Below are positions 35,239 through 44,987 of a DNA stretch of 64,000 bases, piece after piece. Numbering within the stretch: position 1 is the first letter of the stretch; each line of letters opens with the position of its first letter. This stretch comes from Burkholderiaceae bacterium 26 (GTDB taxonomy: Bacteria; Pseudomonadota; Gammaproteobacteria; Burkholderiales; Burkholderiaceae). The position numbers and the translations under genes are program-made. The notes below the pieces were generated by a model. It was not told the origin of the DNA, did not search any database, and saw only the letters and a list, made by a program, of their open reading frames with translations. Where the stretch lies: the NCBI GenBank assembly GCA_000955795.1, contig JYOB01000010.1:195637-259636 (forward strand). Direction: 5' to 3'.

Positions 35239-36069
35239 TCAGCGGGCTGCCGTGTGTGCCCGGTGAGCAGCAAACCAGGCTTGGTACTGCGGATGATCGC
35301 GCAGCGTGGCGAAGCAGAAACCCTTGCGCTCCAGGCCGGTGATCAGCGGCTCCAGATCCGCTGGCGCCCACGGATCCTTGCGCGACCAGATGCCCAGATG
35401 CGCCATGGTGATGTCGCCATCGCGCAAGTTGGACAGCGCCTTCTGCAGCAACGCGTCGTTCGGATAACGCTCGGACGGCAACTCATCGCCCAGGAAACCG
35501 GCGGGCGCCCATGCCACGTGGGCAAACCCGCATTGCTTGGCCCAGGCCTCGGTCGTCGCCGAAAGGTGACCACCCGGCGCGCGCCACAGCGGGTCCATCG
35601 GCTGACCGGTCATGGCCTTGAAGCGCTCGGCGCTGTGTTTCAGTTCCGCACAGAATTCAGGCTCGCCCCACACGACATTGCGACCGCCCTGCTCGCCAAA
35701 CTGCGGGCGGAAGCGGACCTTGCCCGCACCCGCCTCGCCCTTGTAGTAGACGTGATCGAAGGTGTGCGTACCGAATGCGTGGCCGTCGGCAGCAAGCGAT
35801 TTCCAATACGGCGCCCAGCCGTCATCCAGCGTGCTGTCGCCGTGGATGGTCTTCTCGTTGGCGAGGAAGAACGTGGCGTGGATGCGATGGCGGCGCAGTG
35901 TGTCAGCAATCAACTGCGCCTGGCTCATGCTGCCGGTGTCGAACGTCAGGTAGACGGTACCTTTGCACGCACCGGCATTCACACCACCGGGTGCGGCCGT
36001 GGCCAGCGCGCACAGACCCAGCGCTGCCGTGGCAGCGAACGTGCGCAACATCGACAGGCGGGATTTCAT
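35239..36069 (-). CDS. Polysaccharide deacetylase (NodB/CE4)-like secreted protein with altered metal motif
   Basis: 276 residues. A signal peptide spans about 1-28 (LRTFAATAALGLCALATAA). The NodB domain begins VYLTFDTGS: the first Asp of the normal TFDDG motif is present but the second, a metal ligand, is Thr. The HTFDH motif (normally HTxxH) is intact, as is the WRAPGG motif 3. The last motif reads MAHLGIW in place of LxHD-like. It may still act on an envelope glycan or may have lost metal-dependent deacetylation. It lies 11 bases after the beta-propeller gene and is coupled to the hydroxylase-like gene. Confidence 0.85.
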   Translation of the reverse strand: MKSRLSMLRTFAATAALGLCALATAAPGGVNAGACKGTVYLTFDTGSMSQAQLIADTLRRHRIHATFFLANEKTIHGDSTLDDGWAPYWKSLAADGHAFGTHTFDHVYYKGEAGAGKVRFRPQFGEQGGRNVVWGEPEFCAELKHSAERFKAMTGQPMDPLWRAPGGHLSATTEAWAKQCGFAHVAWAPAGFLGDELPSERYPNDALLQKALSNLRDGDITMAHLGIWSRKDPWAPADLEPLITGLERKGFCFATLRDHPQYQAWFAAHRAHTAAR

Positions 36070-36080
36070 CGTCGTGATGC

Positions 36081-37076
36081 TCAAATCAGCGGAGCGCGCG
36101 TGCGGAAGTAAATGCCGTGCGGCGAGCGCCCGACCTTGATCTCTTCCACGACCTTGCGGCTTGCCACGTCGACGATCGCCACGCGTTTGGCCCAGCGGCA
36201 GGTCACCCAAAGCTGCTTGCCGTCGGCGGTCAATTCCATGTCATCCGGGCCGGGCGGCAAGCCGGTGATGTCACCGACCTTGGTCAGCGTTTGCTGATCA
36301 ATGATGCTGATCGTGCCCGACACGCGGTTCGACAGGAACAGGTGACGCTTGTCGCCCAGCGCGCGGAAGTTGTGCGCGCCCTTGCCGGTCGGGATGCGCT
36401 TGACGCTGGTGCGGTTGTGCCAGTCGATCACCTCGACGTAGTCGGCGCCAGTCATGCCAACCAGCAAGTATTTCTGATCGGTCGTGACCCACACACCGGC
36501 CGGAGCGGAGCCAATGGTCATGCGCCACATGACCGTCTGCGTGGGCAGGTCGATGGCCATCACCTCGTTGGAATCCTGCAGGGTGACGAACGCGATCTTG
36601 CTGTCAGCGGTATAGGCAATGTGGCTCGGCGTCTTGGCCGCAGGCACTTGCTTGGCGATGGTCAGCGCGTGACCGTCCCAGCGGTAAATATCAATGCGGT
36701 CCAGCCGGTTGCCGGTGGTCAGGAACCACTTCTGGTCGGGCGAGAAGCCGATCTGGTATGGGTCGTCGATACGCGGAACACGCTGCTGAATCCTGCCGGT
36801 CACCGGATCGAGGAACACCAGTTCGTTGCCGACTGCGTTGGCGACGATCAACGATTTTTCGTCGGGCGTGGCGATCAGGTGGTGCGGCTCCTTGCCGATC
36901 GGGAACGTCTCGAGCACCTTGCGGGTGTCCTTGTCGATCAGAGAGACGCTTGCGTCGCCCGAGTTGAGCACGGTGACGACTTCAGCACGCGCCGCATGCG
37001 CTGCCATCAAAGCAGCGGCCGACACGACAAGTGTGGAAAACCAACGGGAGGCAAACGAGGCGCGCAAGGCAGACAT
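36081..37076 (-). CDS. Secreted YVTN/YncE-type beta-propeller protein
   Basis: 331 residues. A signal peptide covers about 1-31 (FSTLVVSAAALMAAHAARA). The rest is a seven-bladed-type propeller with recurring blades such as SVSLIDKDTRKVLETFPIG, ELVFLDPVTGRIQQRVP, EVMAIDLPTQTVMWRMTIG and RVAIVDVASRKVVEEIKVG. No catalytic residues can be recognised; such proteins are often periplasmic ligand-binding or cofactor-related. The ATG at 37076 is chosen because it places the signal peptide at the N-terminus; an upstream in-frame start exists at 37121. First gene of the trio with the NodB-like and hydroxylase-like genes. Confidence 0.85.
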   Translation of the reverse strand: MSALRASFASRWFSTLVVSAAALMAAHAARAEVVTVLNSGDASVSLIDKDTRKVLETFPIGKEPHHLIATPDEKSLIVANAVGNELVFLDPVTGRIQQRVPRIDDPYQIGFSPDQKWFLTTGNRLDRIDIYRWDGHALTIAKQVPAAKTPSHIAYTADSKIAFVTLQDSNEVMAIDLPTQTVMWRMTIGSAPAGVWVTTDQKYLLVGMTGADYVEVIDWHNRTSVKRIPTGKGAHNFRALGDKRHLFLSNRVSGTISIIDQQTLTKVGDITGLPPGPDDMELTADGKQLWVTCRWAKRVAIVDVASRKVVEEIKVGRSPHGIYFRTRAPLI

Positions 37077-37144
37077 ATCGAGAAGATTCAGCAACTTAGC
37101 CAGCCATTTTAACGCTCGCATTTACGCCGTCGCTGACACAAATC

Positions 37145-37171
37145 AAAAAAAGAAAACGGGAACTTTCCCCG
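37145..37171 (-). terminator. Intrinsic terminator of hrpA
   Basis: CGGG (37157-37160) and CCCG (37168-37171) form a short stem with a 7-base loop; in the minus direction a T-rich tract (TTTTCTTTTTTT) follows. Confidence 0.6.
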
Positions 37172-37191
37172 CTCCCAACAACGCATTGCAG

Positions 37192-40100
37192 CTATCGCTG
37201 CATTGATTCCCACACCTTCTGCAGCCGCTTGACCGACATCGGCACCGGCGTGCGCAGCTCCTGTGCAAACAGGGCGATGCGCAACTCCTCCAGCATCCAG
37301 CGGAATTCCTCCATGCGTGGGTCATTACCACCCTGCCCTTGCACGCGCAGGGCCTTCTCCGCGCGTTGGTATTGCTGGATGAGCGGCGCCATCTCCTGCA
37401 TCCGCTGGGTGTCACGCGTCGGGTCAGCCTTGAGCTTGTCAATGCGCAGCGCGATGCCCTTCAGGTAACGCGGGAAGTGCGTCAACTGCGCGTACGGCGT
37501 CGCCTCGATAAAGCGCTTGTGCATCAGCGTCTTGAGCTGCGCGTCGATATCGGCAGTGGCGGCGGCAAACGGCTTGGCGATTTGCAGCTTGCGCGGCAAT
37601 TGCGCATATTCAGCCAGGATGGCGCCAACCAGCCGCGCGATTTCCTGCGCCAGCAACGTCAGGCGCGCGCGGCTTTCGTCCTTGCGGGCGCCGAAGCTGG
37701 CGTCATCGGTTGGCAGCGGGTCCTGCAGGCAGGCGCGCTCCAGCGTGGCATCCAGGATCTGGTCGCGCAGATCATCCTGCGTGCCCAGGTTCATGAACTG
37801 GATTGCCATTTGCGACAGGCCCGGGATGTTCTTTTCCAGGTACTTCAACGGCTCGCGCAGCTGAATTGCAAACAACCGCCGCAAGCCCAGGCGATGGATG
37901 CGCGTGGCTTCCGCCGGATCATCGAAGACTTCCACATCGCAGTGGTCACCGGCATCGACGAGCGCCGGATAGCCGAACAGCGTCTGGCTTCCTTTGCGAA
38001 CTTCCAGCAGTTCCGGCAGCTCGCCAAAATTCCAGGTGGTCAGGCCCGAGTAAAGCGCGGCGTTGGACGGCGCTTCCGACTTGCCTGCCTTGCCGGGCTT
38101 GGCACCCTCGTTCTGGGCTCCAGCCACGGCAGCATCCTGCGCGGCGATCGACTGGAATGTCTGCTGCGCGCGCCCGCCCAGTTCCGCGCGCAACTGGGCC
38201 AGATTGCGACCCATGTCGAGCTGGCGGCCGTGCTCGTCGATCACCTTGAAATTCATGAAGTGATGTGCGGGCAGCGTTTCGAGCTTGAAGTCGGCGCGCT
38301 TGAGCGCGATGCCGGTCTGCTCGCGCACGTCGGCGATCAAGCGGTCGAGCAGGTCGCCATCCCCCAACCGCACGCGCGAGACGAATCCGGCGGCGTAGTC
38401 CGGCAGCGGCACGCAATGGCGGCGCAGCTTCTGCGGCAGGCTCTTCAGCAGCAGATGCACCTTCTCCTTGAGCATGCCCGGCACCAGCCATTCGGTGCGC
38501 TGCGCGGGCACCTGGTTGAGCGCGTACAGCGGCACTGTGAGCGTTACGCCGTCGCGCGGGCTGCCGGGCTCAAAGTGATACGTCAGGCCCATGTCGATGC
38601 CGGCAATCGGCAGCACCTTCGGGAACAGGTCGGTCGTGATGCCGGCCGCTTCGTGCCGCATCAGGTCATCGCGATTCAGGTACAGCAGCTTCTGGCCGCT
38701 TTTGCCGCTTGCGCTGGCGGCTTCGGCATACCAGCGCTCGAACGATACGGTGTTGTAGATGTCCGCCGGAATCTGGCTGTCGTAGAACGCGTAGATCAGC
38801 TCGTCGTCCACCAACACGTCTTGCCGGCGTGACTTGTGTTCGAGGTTTTCGATCTCACGCACCAGGCGCTGGTTGTGCGTGAAGAACGGCAGACGCGTTT
38901 CGAATTCGCCATCGACCAGCGCGCGGCGGATGAACATCTCGCGCGCTTCCTTCGGCTGCATCGGCCCAAAGTGCACGCGACGCTGCTGATAGATCGGCAG
39001 GCCGTACAGCGTGCCACGCTCAAAGGCCATCACCTGTCCGGCCTTCTTTTCCCAGTGCGGATCGCCCCACGACACCTTCAAGAGGTGCGCGCCGACCTTC
39101 TCCACCCATTCGGGCTCGATGCGTGCCAGTGTGCGGCCGAACAGGCGGCTGGTTTCGATCAGCTCGCCACCAACGACCCACTTGCCCGCCTTGCGCGCAA
39201 TGACTGAACCCGGCCACAGGAAAAACTTGATACCGCGCGCGCCGAGGTATTCGCGGCCTTTCCCATCCGCCTCTTCGATGCGCACACCGATATTGCCGAG
39301 CAGCCCCGTCAGCAGCGCCAGGTGCAACTGCTCATAGGTCGGATCGGATTCATTGAGCTTCCAGCCCTGCTCCGCCACCGTGGTGTGCAGCTGCGAATGC
39401 ACGTCGCGCCACTCACGCAACCGCACATGCGACAGGAAGTGCGAGCGGCACTGGTCCTGCAACTGCTTGTTCGACTTCTTGTGTGCGACAGCCTCTTCAA
39501 ACCACTTCCACAGCTTCACCCAGCCAAGGAACTCCGATTTCTCATCGGCAAACTGGCGATGCGCCTGATCCGCCTGCTGCTGCAGTTCTTGCGGGCGCTC
39601 CCGTGGGTCTTGCACGGACAAGGCGCTTGCGATGATCAGCATCTCGCGCAGGCACTGGTGGTCGCGGCCGGCCAGGATCATCCGCGCCACGCGTGGGTCC
39701 AGCGGCAGGCGAGCGACCTGCTTGCCCAGCGGAGTCAGCGCGTTTTCGTCGTCGACGGCACCAAGTTCTTGCAGGAGCTGGTAGCCGTCGGCAATCGCAC
39801 GGCCGAGCGGCGGCTCGATGAAGGGAAACTGTTCGACGTCCGTCAGCCGCAGCGCCTTCATACGCAGAATGACCGCCGCCAGCGAAGAACGCAGGATCTC
39901 CGGATCGGTAAAACGCGGCCGCGCAATGAAATCCGCTTCTTCATACAAGCGGATGCAAACGCCATCGGCCACCCGGCCGCATCGACCGGCACGCTGGTTG
40001 GCCGCAGCTTGCGACACCGGCTCGATCTGCAGTTGCTCGACCTTGTTGCGATACGAATAGCGCTTGACACGCGCCAGCCCCGTATCGACCACATAGCGAA

Positions 40101-41184
40101 TACCCGGCACCGTCAGCGAGGTCTCGGCCACGTTCGTCGCCAGCACGATGCGACGCGCGTTGGACGGCCGGAACACACGCTCCTGCTCCTGCACCGACAG
40201 GCGCGCAAACAGCGGCAAAATCTCGGTATGCGCGGGATGGTGCTTGCGCAGCGCCTCGGCCGCCTCGCGAATCTCGCGCTCGCCCGGCAGGAAGATCAGC
40301 ACGTCGCCCGAGCCTTCGCGGGCCAGTTCGTCCACCGCATCGACGAGCGCTTCGTAGAGATCGCGCTCCTTGTCCTTCTCGTCGCGCTGAATCGGCCGGT
40401 AGCGCACCTCGACCGGATACAACCGGCCGCTGACTTCAATAACGGGCGCTGGCCCCTTTGGGCCCGCGAAGTGCTCGGCAAACCGCTGCGCGTCGATGGT
40501 CGCCGAGGTAATGATCACCTTCAGGTCTGGCCGGCGCGGCAGAAGCTGCTTGAGATAGCCGATCAGGAAATCGATGTTGAGGCTGCGTTCATGCGCCTCG
40601 TCGATGATGATCGTGTCGTAGGCGCGCAGCAGAGGATCGTTCTGCGTCTCGGCCAGCAAGATGCCGTCGGTCATCAGCTTGACCGACGCCCCCGCCGACA
40701 GCGTGTCATTAAAGCGCACCTGAAAACCCACGTGCTCGCCCACCGGCGTGCCGATTTCCTGCGCGATACGCTTGGCCGTAGACGTCGCGGCAATCCGGCG
40801 CGGCTGCGTATGGCCGATCAGCCCGGTACCGCCCGCGCCAATGCCTCGCCCGATCGACAGGCAGATCTTCGGCAATTGCGTGGTCTTGCCCGAGCCGGTC
40901 TCGCCCGAGACGATCACCACCTGGTTGGCGGCGATGGCCTGGGCGATCTCGTCGCGCCGGGCCGACACGGGCAGCGCTTCGGGAAACGTAATCGGCGGGA
41001 CGCGGTTGGCTCGTGCGCGGCGAGCCTCCAGCGCTGCGGCGAGTTCTTCCGGCGTGGACTTTTGGCGGCGCTGCGGACGAGCATTGCCGCCGGGCTTGCG
41101 CTCGGGCGGCTGCGTGTCTTTCGGCGATTTCGGGGAAGGCGCCGCCGGGCGTGGCCGGGGCGGCTGGGCGTGGGAATCTGACAT
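37192..41184 (-). CDS. hrpA: ATP-dependent RNA helicase HrpA
   Basis: 1330 residues, DEAH-box helicase of the usual HrpA length. A basic disordered N-terminus (about 1-60, Pro/Arg/Lys-rich) precedes Walker A GETGSGKTTQLP, the DEAH box IIDEAHERSLNIDF, SATID motif III, and the QRAGRCGR motif VI. The C-terminal half includes the helicase-associated and OB domains and DUF3418. HrpA unwinds mRNA structure and rescues stalled ribosomes in E. coli. It is divergent from argA, with about 70 bases between. Confidence 0.96.
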   Translation of the reverse strand: MSDSHAQPPRPRPAAPSPKSPKDTQPPERKPGGNARPQRRQKSTPEELAAALEARRARANRVPPITFPEALPVSARRDEIAQAIAANQVVIVSGETGSGKTTQLPKICLSIGRGIGAGGTGLIGHTQPRRIAATSTAKRIAQEIGTPVGEHVGFQVRFNDTLSAGASVKLMTDGILLAETQNDPLLRAYDTIIIDEAHERSLNIDFLIGYLKQLLPRRPDLKVIITSATIDAQRFAEHFAGPKGPAPVIEVSGRLYPVEVRYRPIQRDEKDKERDLYEALVDAVDELAREGSGDVLIFLPGEREIREAAEALRKHHPAHTEILPLFARLSVQEQERVFRPSNARRIVLATNVAETSLTVPGIRYVVDTGLARVKRYSYRNKVEQLQIEPVSQAAANQRAGRCGRVADGVCIRLYEEADFIARPRFTDPEILRSSLAAVILRMKALRLTDVEQFPFIEPPLGRAIADGYQLLQELGAVDDENALTPLGKQVARLPLDPRVARMILAGRDHQCLREMLIIASALSVQDPRERPQELQQQADQAHRQFADEKSEFLGWVKLWKWFEEAVAHKKSNKQLQDQCRSHFLSHVRLREWRDVHSQLHTTVAEQGWKLNESDPTYEQLHLALLTGLLGNIGVRIEEADGKGREYLGARGIKFFLWPGSVIARKAGKWVVGGELIETSRLFGRTLARIEPEWVEKVGAHLLKVSWGDPHWEKKAGQVMAFERGTLYGLPIYQQRRVHFGPMQPKEAREMFIRRALVDGEFETRLPFFTHNQRLVREIENLEHKSRRQDVLVDDELIYAFYDSQIPADIYNTVSFERWYAEAASASGKSGQKLLYLNRDDLMRHEAAGITTDLFPKVLPIAGIDMGLTYHFEPGSPRDGVTLTVPLYALNQVPAQRTEWLVPGMLKEKVHLLLKSLPQKLRRHCVPLPDYAAGFVSRVRLGDGDLLDRLIADVREQTGIALKRADFKLETLPAHHFMNFKVIDEHGRQLDMGRNLAQLRAELGGRAQQTFQSIAAQDAAVAGAQNEGAKPGKAGKSEAPSNAALYSGLTTWNFGELPELLEVRKGSQTLFGYPALVDAGDHCDVEVFDDPAEATRIHRLGLRRLFAIQLREPLKYLEKNIPGLSQMAIQFMNLGTQDDLRDQILDATLERACLQDPLPTDDASFGARKDESRARLTLLAQEIARLVGAILAEYAQLPRKLQIAKPFAAATADIDAQLKTLMHKRFIEATPYAQLTHFPRYLKGIALRIDKLKADPTRDTQRMQEMAPLIQQYQRAEKALRVQGQGGNDPRMEEFRWMLEELRIALFAQELRTPVPMSVKRLQKVWESMQR

Positions 41185-41255
41185 CGGGCGGGATTATAAT
41201 CCGCGCATCTTTCCTACGCCGGCCCGCGCCCCGTGCCGCTTTTCCTCCTCCGTCC

Positions 41256-42653
41256 GTGACCGCTCGCTCCTCCGCCCCCGCCTCCGGCGTTTCGCTGGCG
41301 GCGCACACGCCCGCCCCTGTCGACGTCGCCCCAATTCCGCCCACGCCCGAACAGCAGCAGTTCGTGGACTGGCTGCGCGAGGTGGCGCCTTACATTCACT
41401 CCTTCCGCGACAAGACCTTCGTGATCGGCTTCGGTGGCGAGCTGGTCCAGGCCGGCATGCTGGGCGCACTCGTCAACGACGTCGCGCTGTTGCATGCGAT
41501 GGGCATGCGCATCGTGCTCGTGCACGGCTCGCGCCCGCAGGTGGAAGAACAGCTTGCCCTGCGCAACGTGAAAACCCAGTTCGTGGATGGCGTACGCGTG
41601 ACGGACGCCGCCGCGCTGGAATCCGCCAAGGAGGCCTCCGGAGAACTGCGTCTGGATATCGAAGCGGCCTTCAGCCAAGGCCTGCCCAACACTCCGATGG
41701 CCGGCGCGCGCATGTCGGTGGTATCCGGCAACTTCGTGACGGCGCGGCCGGTGGGCATCGTCAACGGCGTGGATTTCCAACACACGGGGCTGGTGCGCAA
41801 GATCGATGCGGAGTCGATCCAGCACTCCCTGTCCAACCGCAAGATCGTGCTGCTGTCGCCGCTGGGCTTTTCGCCCACGGGCCAGGCGTTCAACCTGTCG
41901 ATGGAAGACGTGGCCGCCAACACCGCCACGGCGCTTAAGGCCGACAAGCTCATCTTCATCACGGAGCTGCCCGGCATCATGGACCGCGTGGGCAAGCTGC
42001 AGCAGGACCTGTCGATGGAAACGGCCATCGAGCGCCTGCGCGACGGCAGCCTGTCGCACGACACGGCTTATTACCTGCAGCACATCGTCAAGGCGATGCG
42101 CGGCGGCGTGCGCCGGGCACACGTAATCCCGTTCGCGCTGGACGGCAGCATCCTGCTGGAGCTGTTCCTGCACGATGGCGTGGGCACCATGGTGTCGCAC
42201 ACCGATCTGGAATACCTGCGCGAGGCCACGCTGGACGACGTGGGCGGCATCGTCTCGCTCATCGAGCCGCTGGAAGCCGACGGCACGCTGGTGCCGCGCG
42301 AACGCCGTCTGCTGGAGCGCGACATCGCCAACTTCTCGGTCATCGAGCACGACGGCATCATCTTTGGCTGCGTGGCGCTGTATCCGTACCCGAAGGACGG
42401 CATGGCCGAAATGGCCTGTCTGATCGTCTCCCCAGACAGCCAAGGCACCGGCGACGGCGAGCGTCTGCTCAAGCACACCGAAGTGCGCGCCCGTGCGCTG
42501 GGCCTCAAGCGCCTGTTCGTGCTCACCACGCGGACGGAACACTGGTTCCTCAAGCGCGGTTTCGTGCGTGCCAGCGTGGACGATCTGCCGGAAGACCGCC
42601 GCAAGCTCTACAACTGGCAGCGGCGATCGATGGTGCTGATGAAAAAGCTCTAA
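41256..42653 (+). CDS. argA: Amino-acid N-acetyltransferase (N-acetylglutamate synthase) ArgA
   Basis: 465 residues from a GTG start at 41256. The first step of arginine synthesis. An N-terminal amino-acid-kinase-like domain (about 30-310, with [13 protein letters not shown] and [13 protein letters not shown]) binds arginine for feedback inhibition, and a C-terminal GNAT domain (about 320-465, with [20 protein letters not shown]) carries the catalysis. The frame is open upstream to 41013, within antisense hrpA, but no ATG fits after hrpA's start region; GTG gives a normal length. No strong ribosome site is seen. Confidence 0.93.
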   Translation: MTARSSAPASGVSLAAHTPAPVDVAPIPPTPEQQQFVDWLREVAPYIHSFRDKTFVIGFGGELVQAGMLGALVNDVALLHAMGMRIVLVHGSRPQVEEQLALRNVKTQFVDGVRVTDAAALESAKEASGELRLDIEAAFSQGLPNTPMAGARMSVVSGNFVTARPVGIVNGVDFQHTGLVRKIDAESIQHSLSNRKIVLLSPLGFSPTGQAFNLSMEDVAANTATALKADKLIFITELPGIMDRVGKLQQDLSMETAIERLRDGSLSHDTAYYLQHIVKAMRGGVRRAHVIPFALDGSILLELFLHDGVGTMVSHTDLEYLREATLDDVGGIVSLIEPLEADGTLVPRERRLLERDIANFSVIEHDGIIFGCVALYPYPKDGMAEMACLIVSPDSQGTGDGERLLKHTEVRARALGLKRLFVLTTRTEHWFLKRGFVRASVDDLPEDRRKLYNWQRRSMVLMKKL

Positions 42654-42760
42654 ACCCTTGGCGCGCGTCGTGGAATCCTAGCCCGGCGGCGCGCCGCCTT
42701 TACAATAGCGGCACCTGCGTCGCGCTTGAGCGGCGCTCCCGCCACACAAGAGGAATCCTC

Positions 42761-43036
42761 ATGGCCCGCATGGTCCACTGCGTCAAGCTCAACAAGGAAG
42801 CCGAAGGTCTCGACTTCCCGCCCCTGCCCGGCGAACTGGGCAAGAAACTCTGGCAAAGCGTCTCGAAGGAAGCCTGGGCTGGCTGGCTCAAGCACCAGAC
42901 CATGCTGATCAACGAAAACCGCCTGAACATGGCCGATTCGCGCGCACGCCAGTACCTGCTCAAGCAGACCGAGAAGTATTTCTTTGGCGACGGCGCAGAC
43001 GAGGCTGCCGGCTACGTGCCGCCGCCCTCGGCCTGA
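42761..43036 (+). CDS. yggX: Fe(II)-trafficking/oxidative damage protection protein YggX
   Basis: 91 residues beginning [20 protein letters not shown], with the family's [20 protein letters not shown] and [15 protein letters not shown] segments. YggX protects iron-sulfur proteins during oxidative stress. Cys7, the conserved functional cysteine, is present. AGAGGAA precedes the ATG. It follows argA by about 100 bases, with a TACAAT -10-like box at 42701-42706, and ends at a strong terminator. Confidence 0.95.
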   Translation: MARMVHCVKLNKEAEGLDFPPLPGELGKKLWQSVSKEAWAGWLKHQTMLINENRLNMADSRARQYLLKQTEKYFFGDGADEAAGYVPPPSA

Positions 43037-43054
43037 TTTGCCGCGATCAAAAAC

Positions 43055-43090
43055 AAAGCCGTTCAGCACAAACTGAACGGCTTTTTGTTT
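43055..43090 (+). terminator. Strong intrinsic terminator of yggX
   Basis: AAAGCCGTTCAG and CTGAACGGCTTT form a perfect 12-pair stem with a 6-base loop, followed by T-rich sequence; upstream A-rich sequence makes it potentially bidirectional. Confidence 0.9.
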
Positions 43091-43124
43091 GGTCAACGGT
43101 AATCCAAAGTGCCGCAAAAAGCAT

Positions 43125-43153
43125 AAAAAAAGCTGCCCATTTACATGAGCAGC
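43125..43153 (-). terminator. Intrinsic terminator of rpiA
   Basis: A 7-pair stem with one G-U pair (GCTGCCC, 43132-43138, with GAGCAGC, 43147-43153) is followed in the minus direction by seven T residues. Confidence 0.8.
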
Positions 43154-43177
43154 CTTTCGCTGAGAAACGGCTAGCGA

Positions 43178-43864
43178 TCAGAAATCGCGCCGCTGCACAC
43201 CCGCTTCCGTTCCCAGCAGCAGCACGTTGGCGCCGCGCTTTGCAAACAGGCCGACCGTCACCACGCCCGGAATATCGTTGACGATCGATTCCAAGCCCTT
43301 CGGATCCGCAATCCGCAGGCCCACCACGTCTATGATCACGTTGCCGTTATCGGTCTTGTAGATCTGGCCTTCCTTGGTCATGCGCAGACGCGGTTGGCCA
43401 CCCAGCGCAGCCAGTTGGCGAGCAACGGCGGCGCGCGCCATGGGCACCACTTCCACCGGCAGTGGGAAGGTGCCCATCGTCTCAACGAGCTTGCTGCCGT
43501 CAGCAATGCAGACGAACACGCTGGCAACCGAGGCAACGATCTTTTCACGCGTGAGCGCACCGCCGCCGCCCTTGATCATGGCGCCCGAGGCGTCGATTTC
43601 GTCAGCGCCGTCCACGTAGACGGGAATGACATCGACTTCGTTCAAATCGAGCACCGTGAAGCCATGGCCCTGCAGCCGACGCGTTGACGCCTCCGAGCTG
43701 GACACCGCGCCAGCAAAGCGCGCCTTGTGCGGCGCCATGGCGTCGATGAACAGGTTGGCCGTCGAGCCGGTGCCGACACCCAGCACCGCGCCCTCGGGCA
43801 CGTTGGCCAATACGTAATCTGCTGCAGCCTGCGCCACCAGCGCCTTCAGTTCATCCTGCGTCAT
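43178..43864 (-). CDS. rpiA: Ribose-5-phosphate isomerase A
   Basis: 228 residues, full-length RpiA. Family motifs [13 protein letters not shown] (about 26-38), [24 protein letters not shown] (about 85-103) and LPVEV are present, including the active-site Asp85/Asp88-type and Lys in IKGGGGA. It interconverts ribulose- and ribose-5-phosphate in the pentose phosphate pathway. It is divergent from tal, another pentose phosphate gene, with about 150 bases between, suggesting a shared regulatory region. Confidence 0.95.
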   Translation of the reverse strand: MTQDELKALVAQAAADYVLANVPEGAVLGVGTGSTANLFIDAMAPHKARFAGAVSSSEASTRRLQGHGFTVLDLNEVDVIPVYVDGADEIDASGAMIKGGGGALTREKIVASVASVFVCIADGSKLVETMGTFPLPVEVVPMARAAVARQLAALGGQPRLRMTKEGQIYKTDNGNVIIDVVGLRIADPKGLESIVNDIPGVVTVGLFAKRGANVLLLGTEAGVQRRDF

Positions 43865-44013
43865 CGCAAAACTCGGTCGGGATCGGAAAACCCGGTAGTG
43901 TACCGGATCAATTCGATGGCTCTCGGCCGGCTGGCGGAGCCAAACCTGCGGAGTACAATCGATTCACCTTTCCACCTCCAGCGCAACGCTGGAACGTACT
44001 TCGGACTCGCTTC

Positions 44014-44973
44014 ATGACTCAGCTCGATCAACTCAAGCAGTTCACCACCGTCGTCGCCGACACAGGCGATTTCCAGGCCATGCGCGCCTACGCGCCGCAC
44101 GATGCAACGACCAATCCGTCGCTGATCCTCAAAGCCGTGCAGAAAGCCGAATACCGCCCGCTGCTGGAACAAGCCGTGCGCGACGCCCGCAGCGACAGTG
44201 TGGAAGACATCATCGATGCCGTGCTCGTGGCATTCGGCTGCGAAATCCTGTCGATCATCCCGGGCCGCGTGTCGACCGAAGTCGATGCGCGCCTGTCGTT
44301 CGACACCGAGGCGACGGTCGCCAAGGCCAAACATTTGATCTCGTTGTACGAGGCGCGGGGCGTGGCGCGCGAACGCGTGCTGATCAAGATCGCGTCGACG
44401 TGGGAAGGCATCCGCGCGGCGGATCAGCTCCGCACCGAAGGCATCCGCTGCAACATGACGCTGCTCTTCTCGCTGGCCCAGGCGGTGGCATGTGCGGAAG
44501 CGGGCGTGCAGCTCATCTCGCCCTTTGTCGGCCGCATCTACGACTGGTACAAAAAGGACGCCGGCGCCAACTGGGACCCGGTCGCGCAAGGCGGAGCGAA
44601 CGACCCGGGCGTGCAGTCTGTCCTGCGCATCTATAACTACTACAAGAAGTTCGACTACCCGACCGAAGTGATGGGCGCGAGCTTCCGCAACATCTCGCAG
44701 ATCGTTGAACTCGCTGGCTGCGACCTCCTGACCATCAGCCCGGATCTGCTCGCCCAGTTGCAGCAGTCCGACGCGCCGGTCGAACGCAAGCTCTCGCCGG
44801 ACAATGCCAACGCCGCCAACATCGTGCGCCTGCCGGCCGACGAGAAATCGTTCCGCTGGCACATGAACGCCGATGCCATGGCCACCGAAAAGCTGGCCGA
44901 AGGCATCCGCCTGTTTGCGGCGGACGCGGTCAAGTTGGAAGCGTTGATTGAGCCGCTGCGCGTGGCAGCGTAA
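44014..44973 (+). CDS. tal: Transaldolase
   Basis: 319 residues of the TalA/TalB class I family. The Schiff-base Lys125 lies in [11 protein letters not shown]; Asp16-type and Glu residues of the TIM barrel ([15 protein letters not shown]) are present. It transfers dihydroxyacetone groups between sugar phosphates. A TACAAT hexamer and a hairpin-like CCAGCGCAACGCTGG lie upstream. It converges with the sirtuin gene; only 14 bases separate the stop codons. Confidence 0.95.
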   Translation: MTQLDQLKQFTTVVADTGDFQAMRAYAPHDATTNPSLILKAVQKAEYRPLLEQAVRDARSDSVEDIIDAVLVAFGCEILSIIPGRVSTEVDARLSFDTEATVAKAKHLISLYEARGVARERVLIKIASTWEGIRAADQLRTEGIRCNMTLLFSLAQAVACAEAGVQLISPFVGRIYDWYKKDAGANWDPVAQGGANDPGVQSVLRIYNYYKKFDYPTEVMGASFRNISQIVELAGCDLLTISPDLLAQLQQSDAPVERKLSPDNANAANIVRLPADEKSFRWHMNADAMATEKLAEGIRLFAADAVKLEALIEPLRVAA

Positions 44974-44987
44974 GAAGAACGCGCGCC

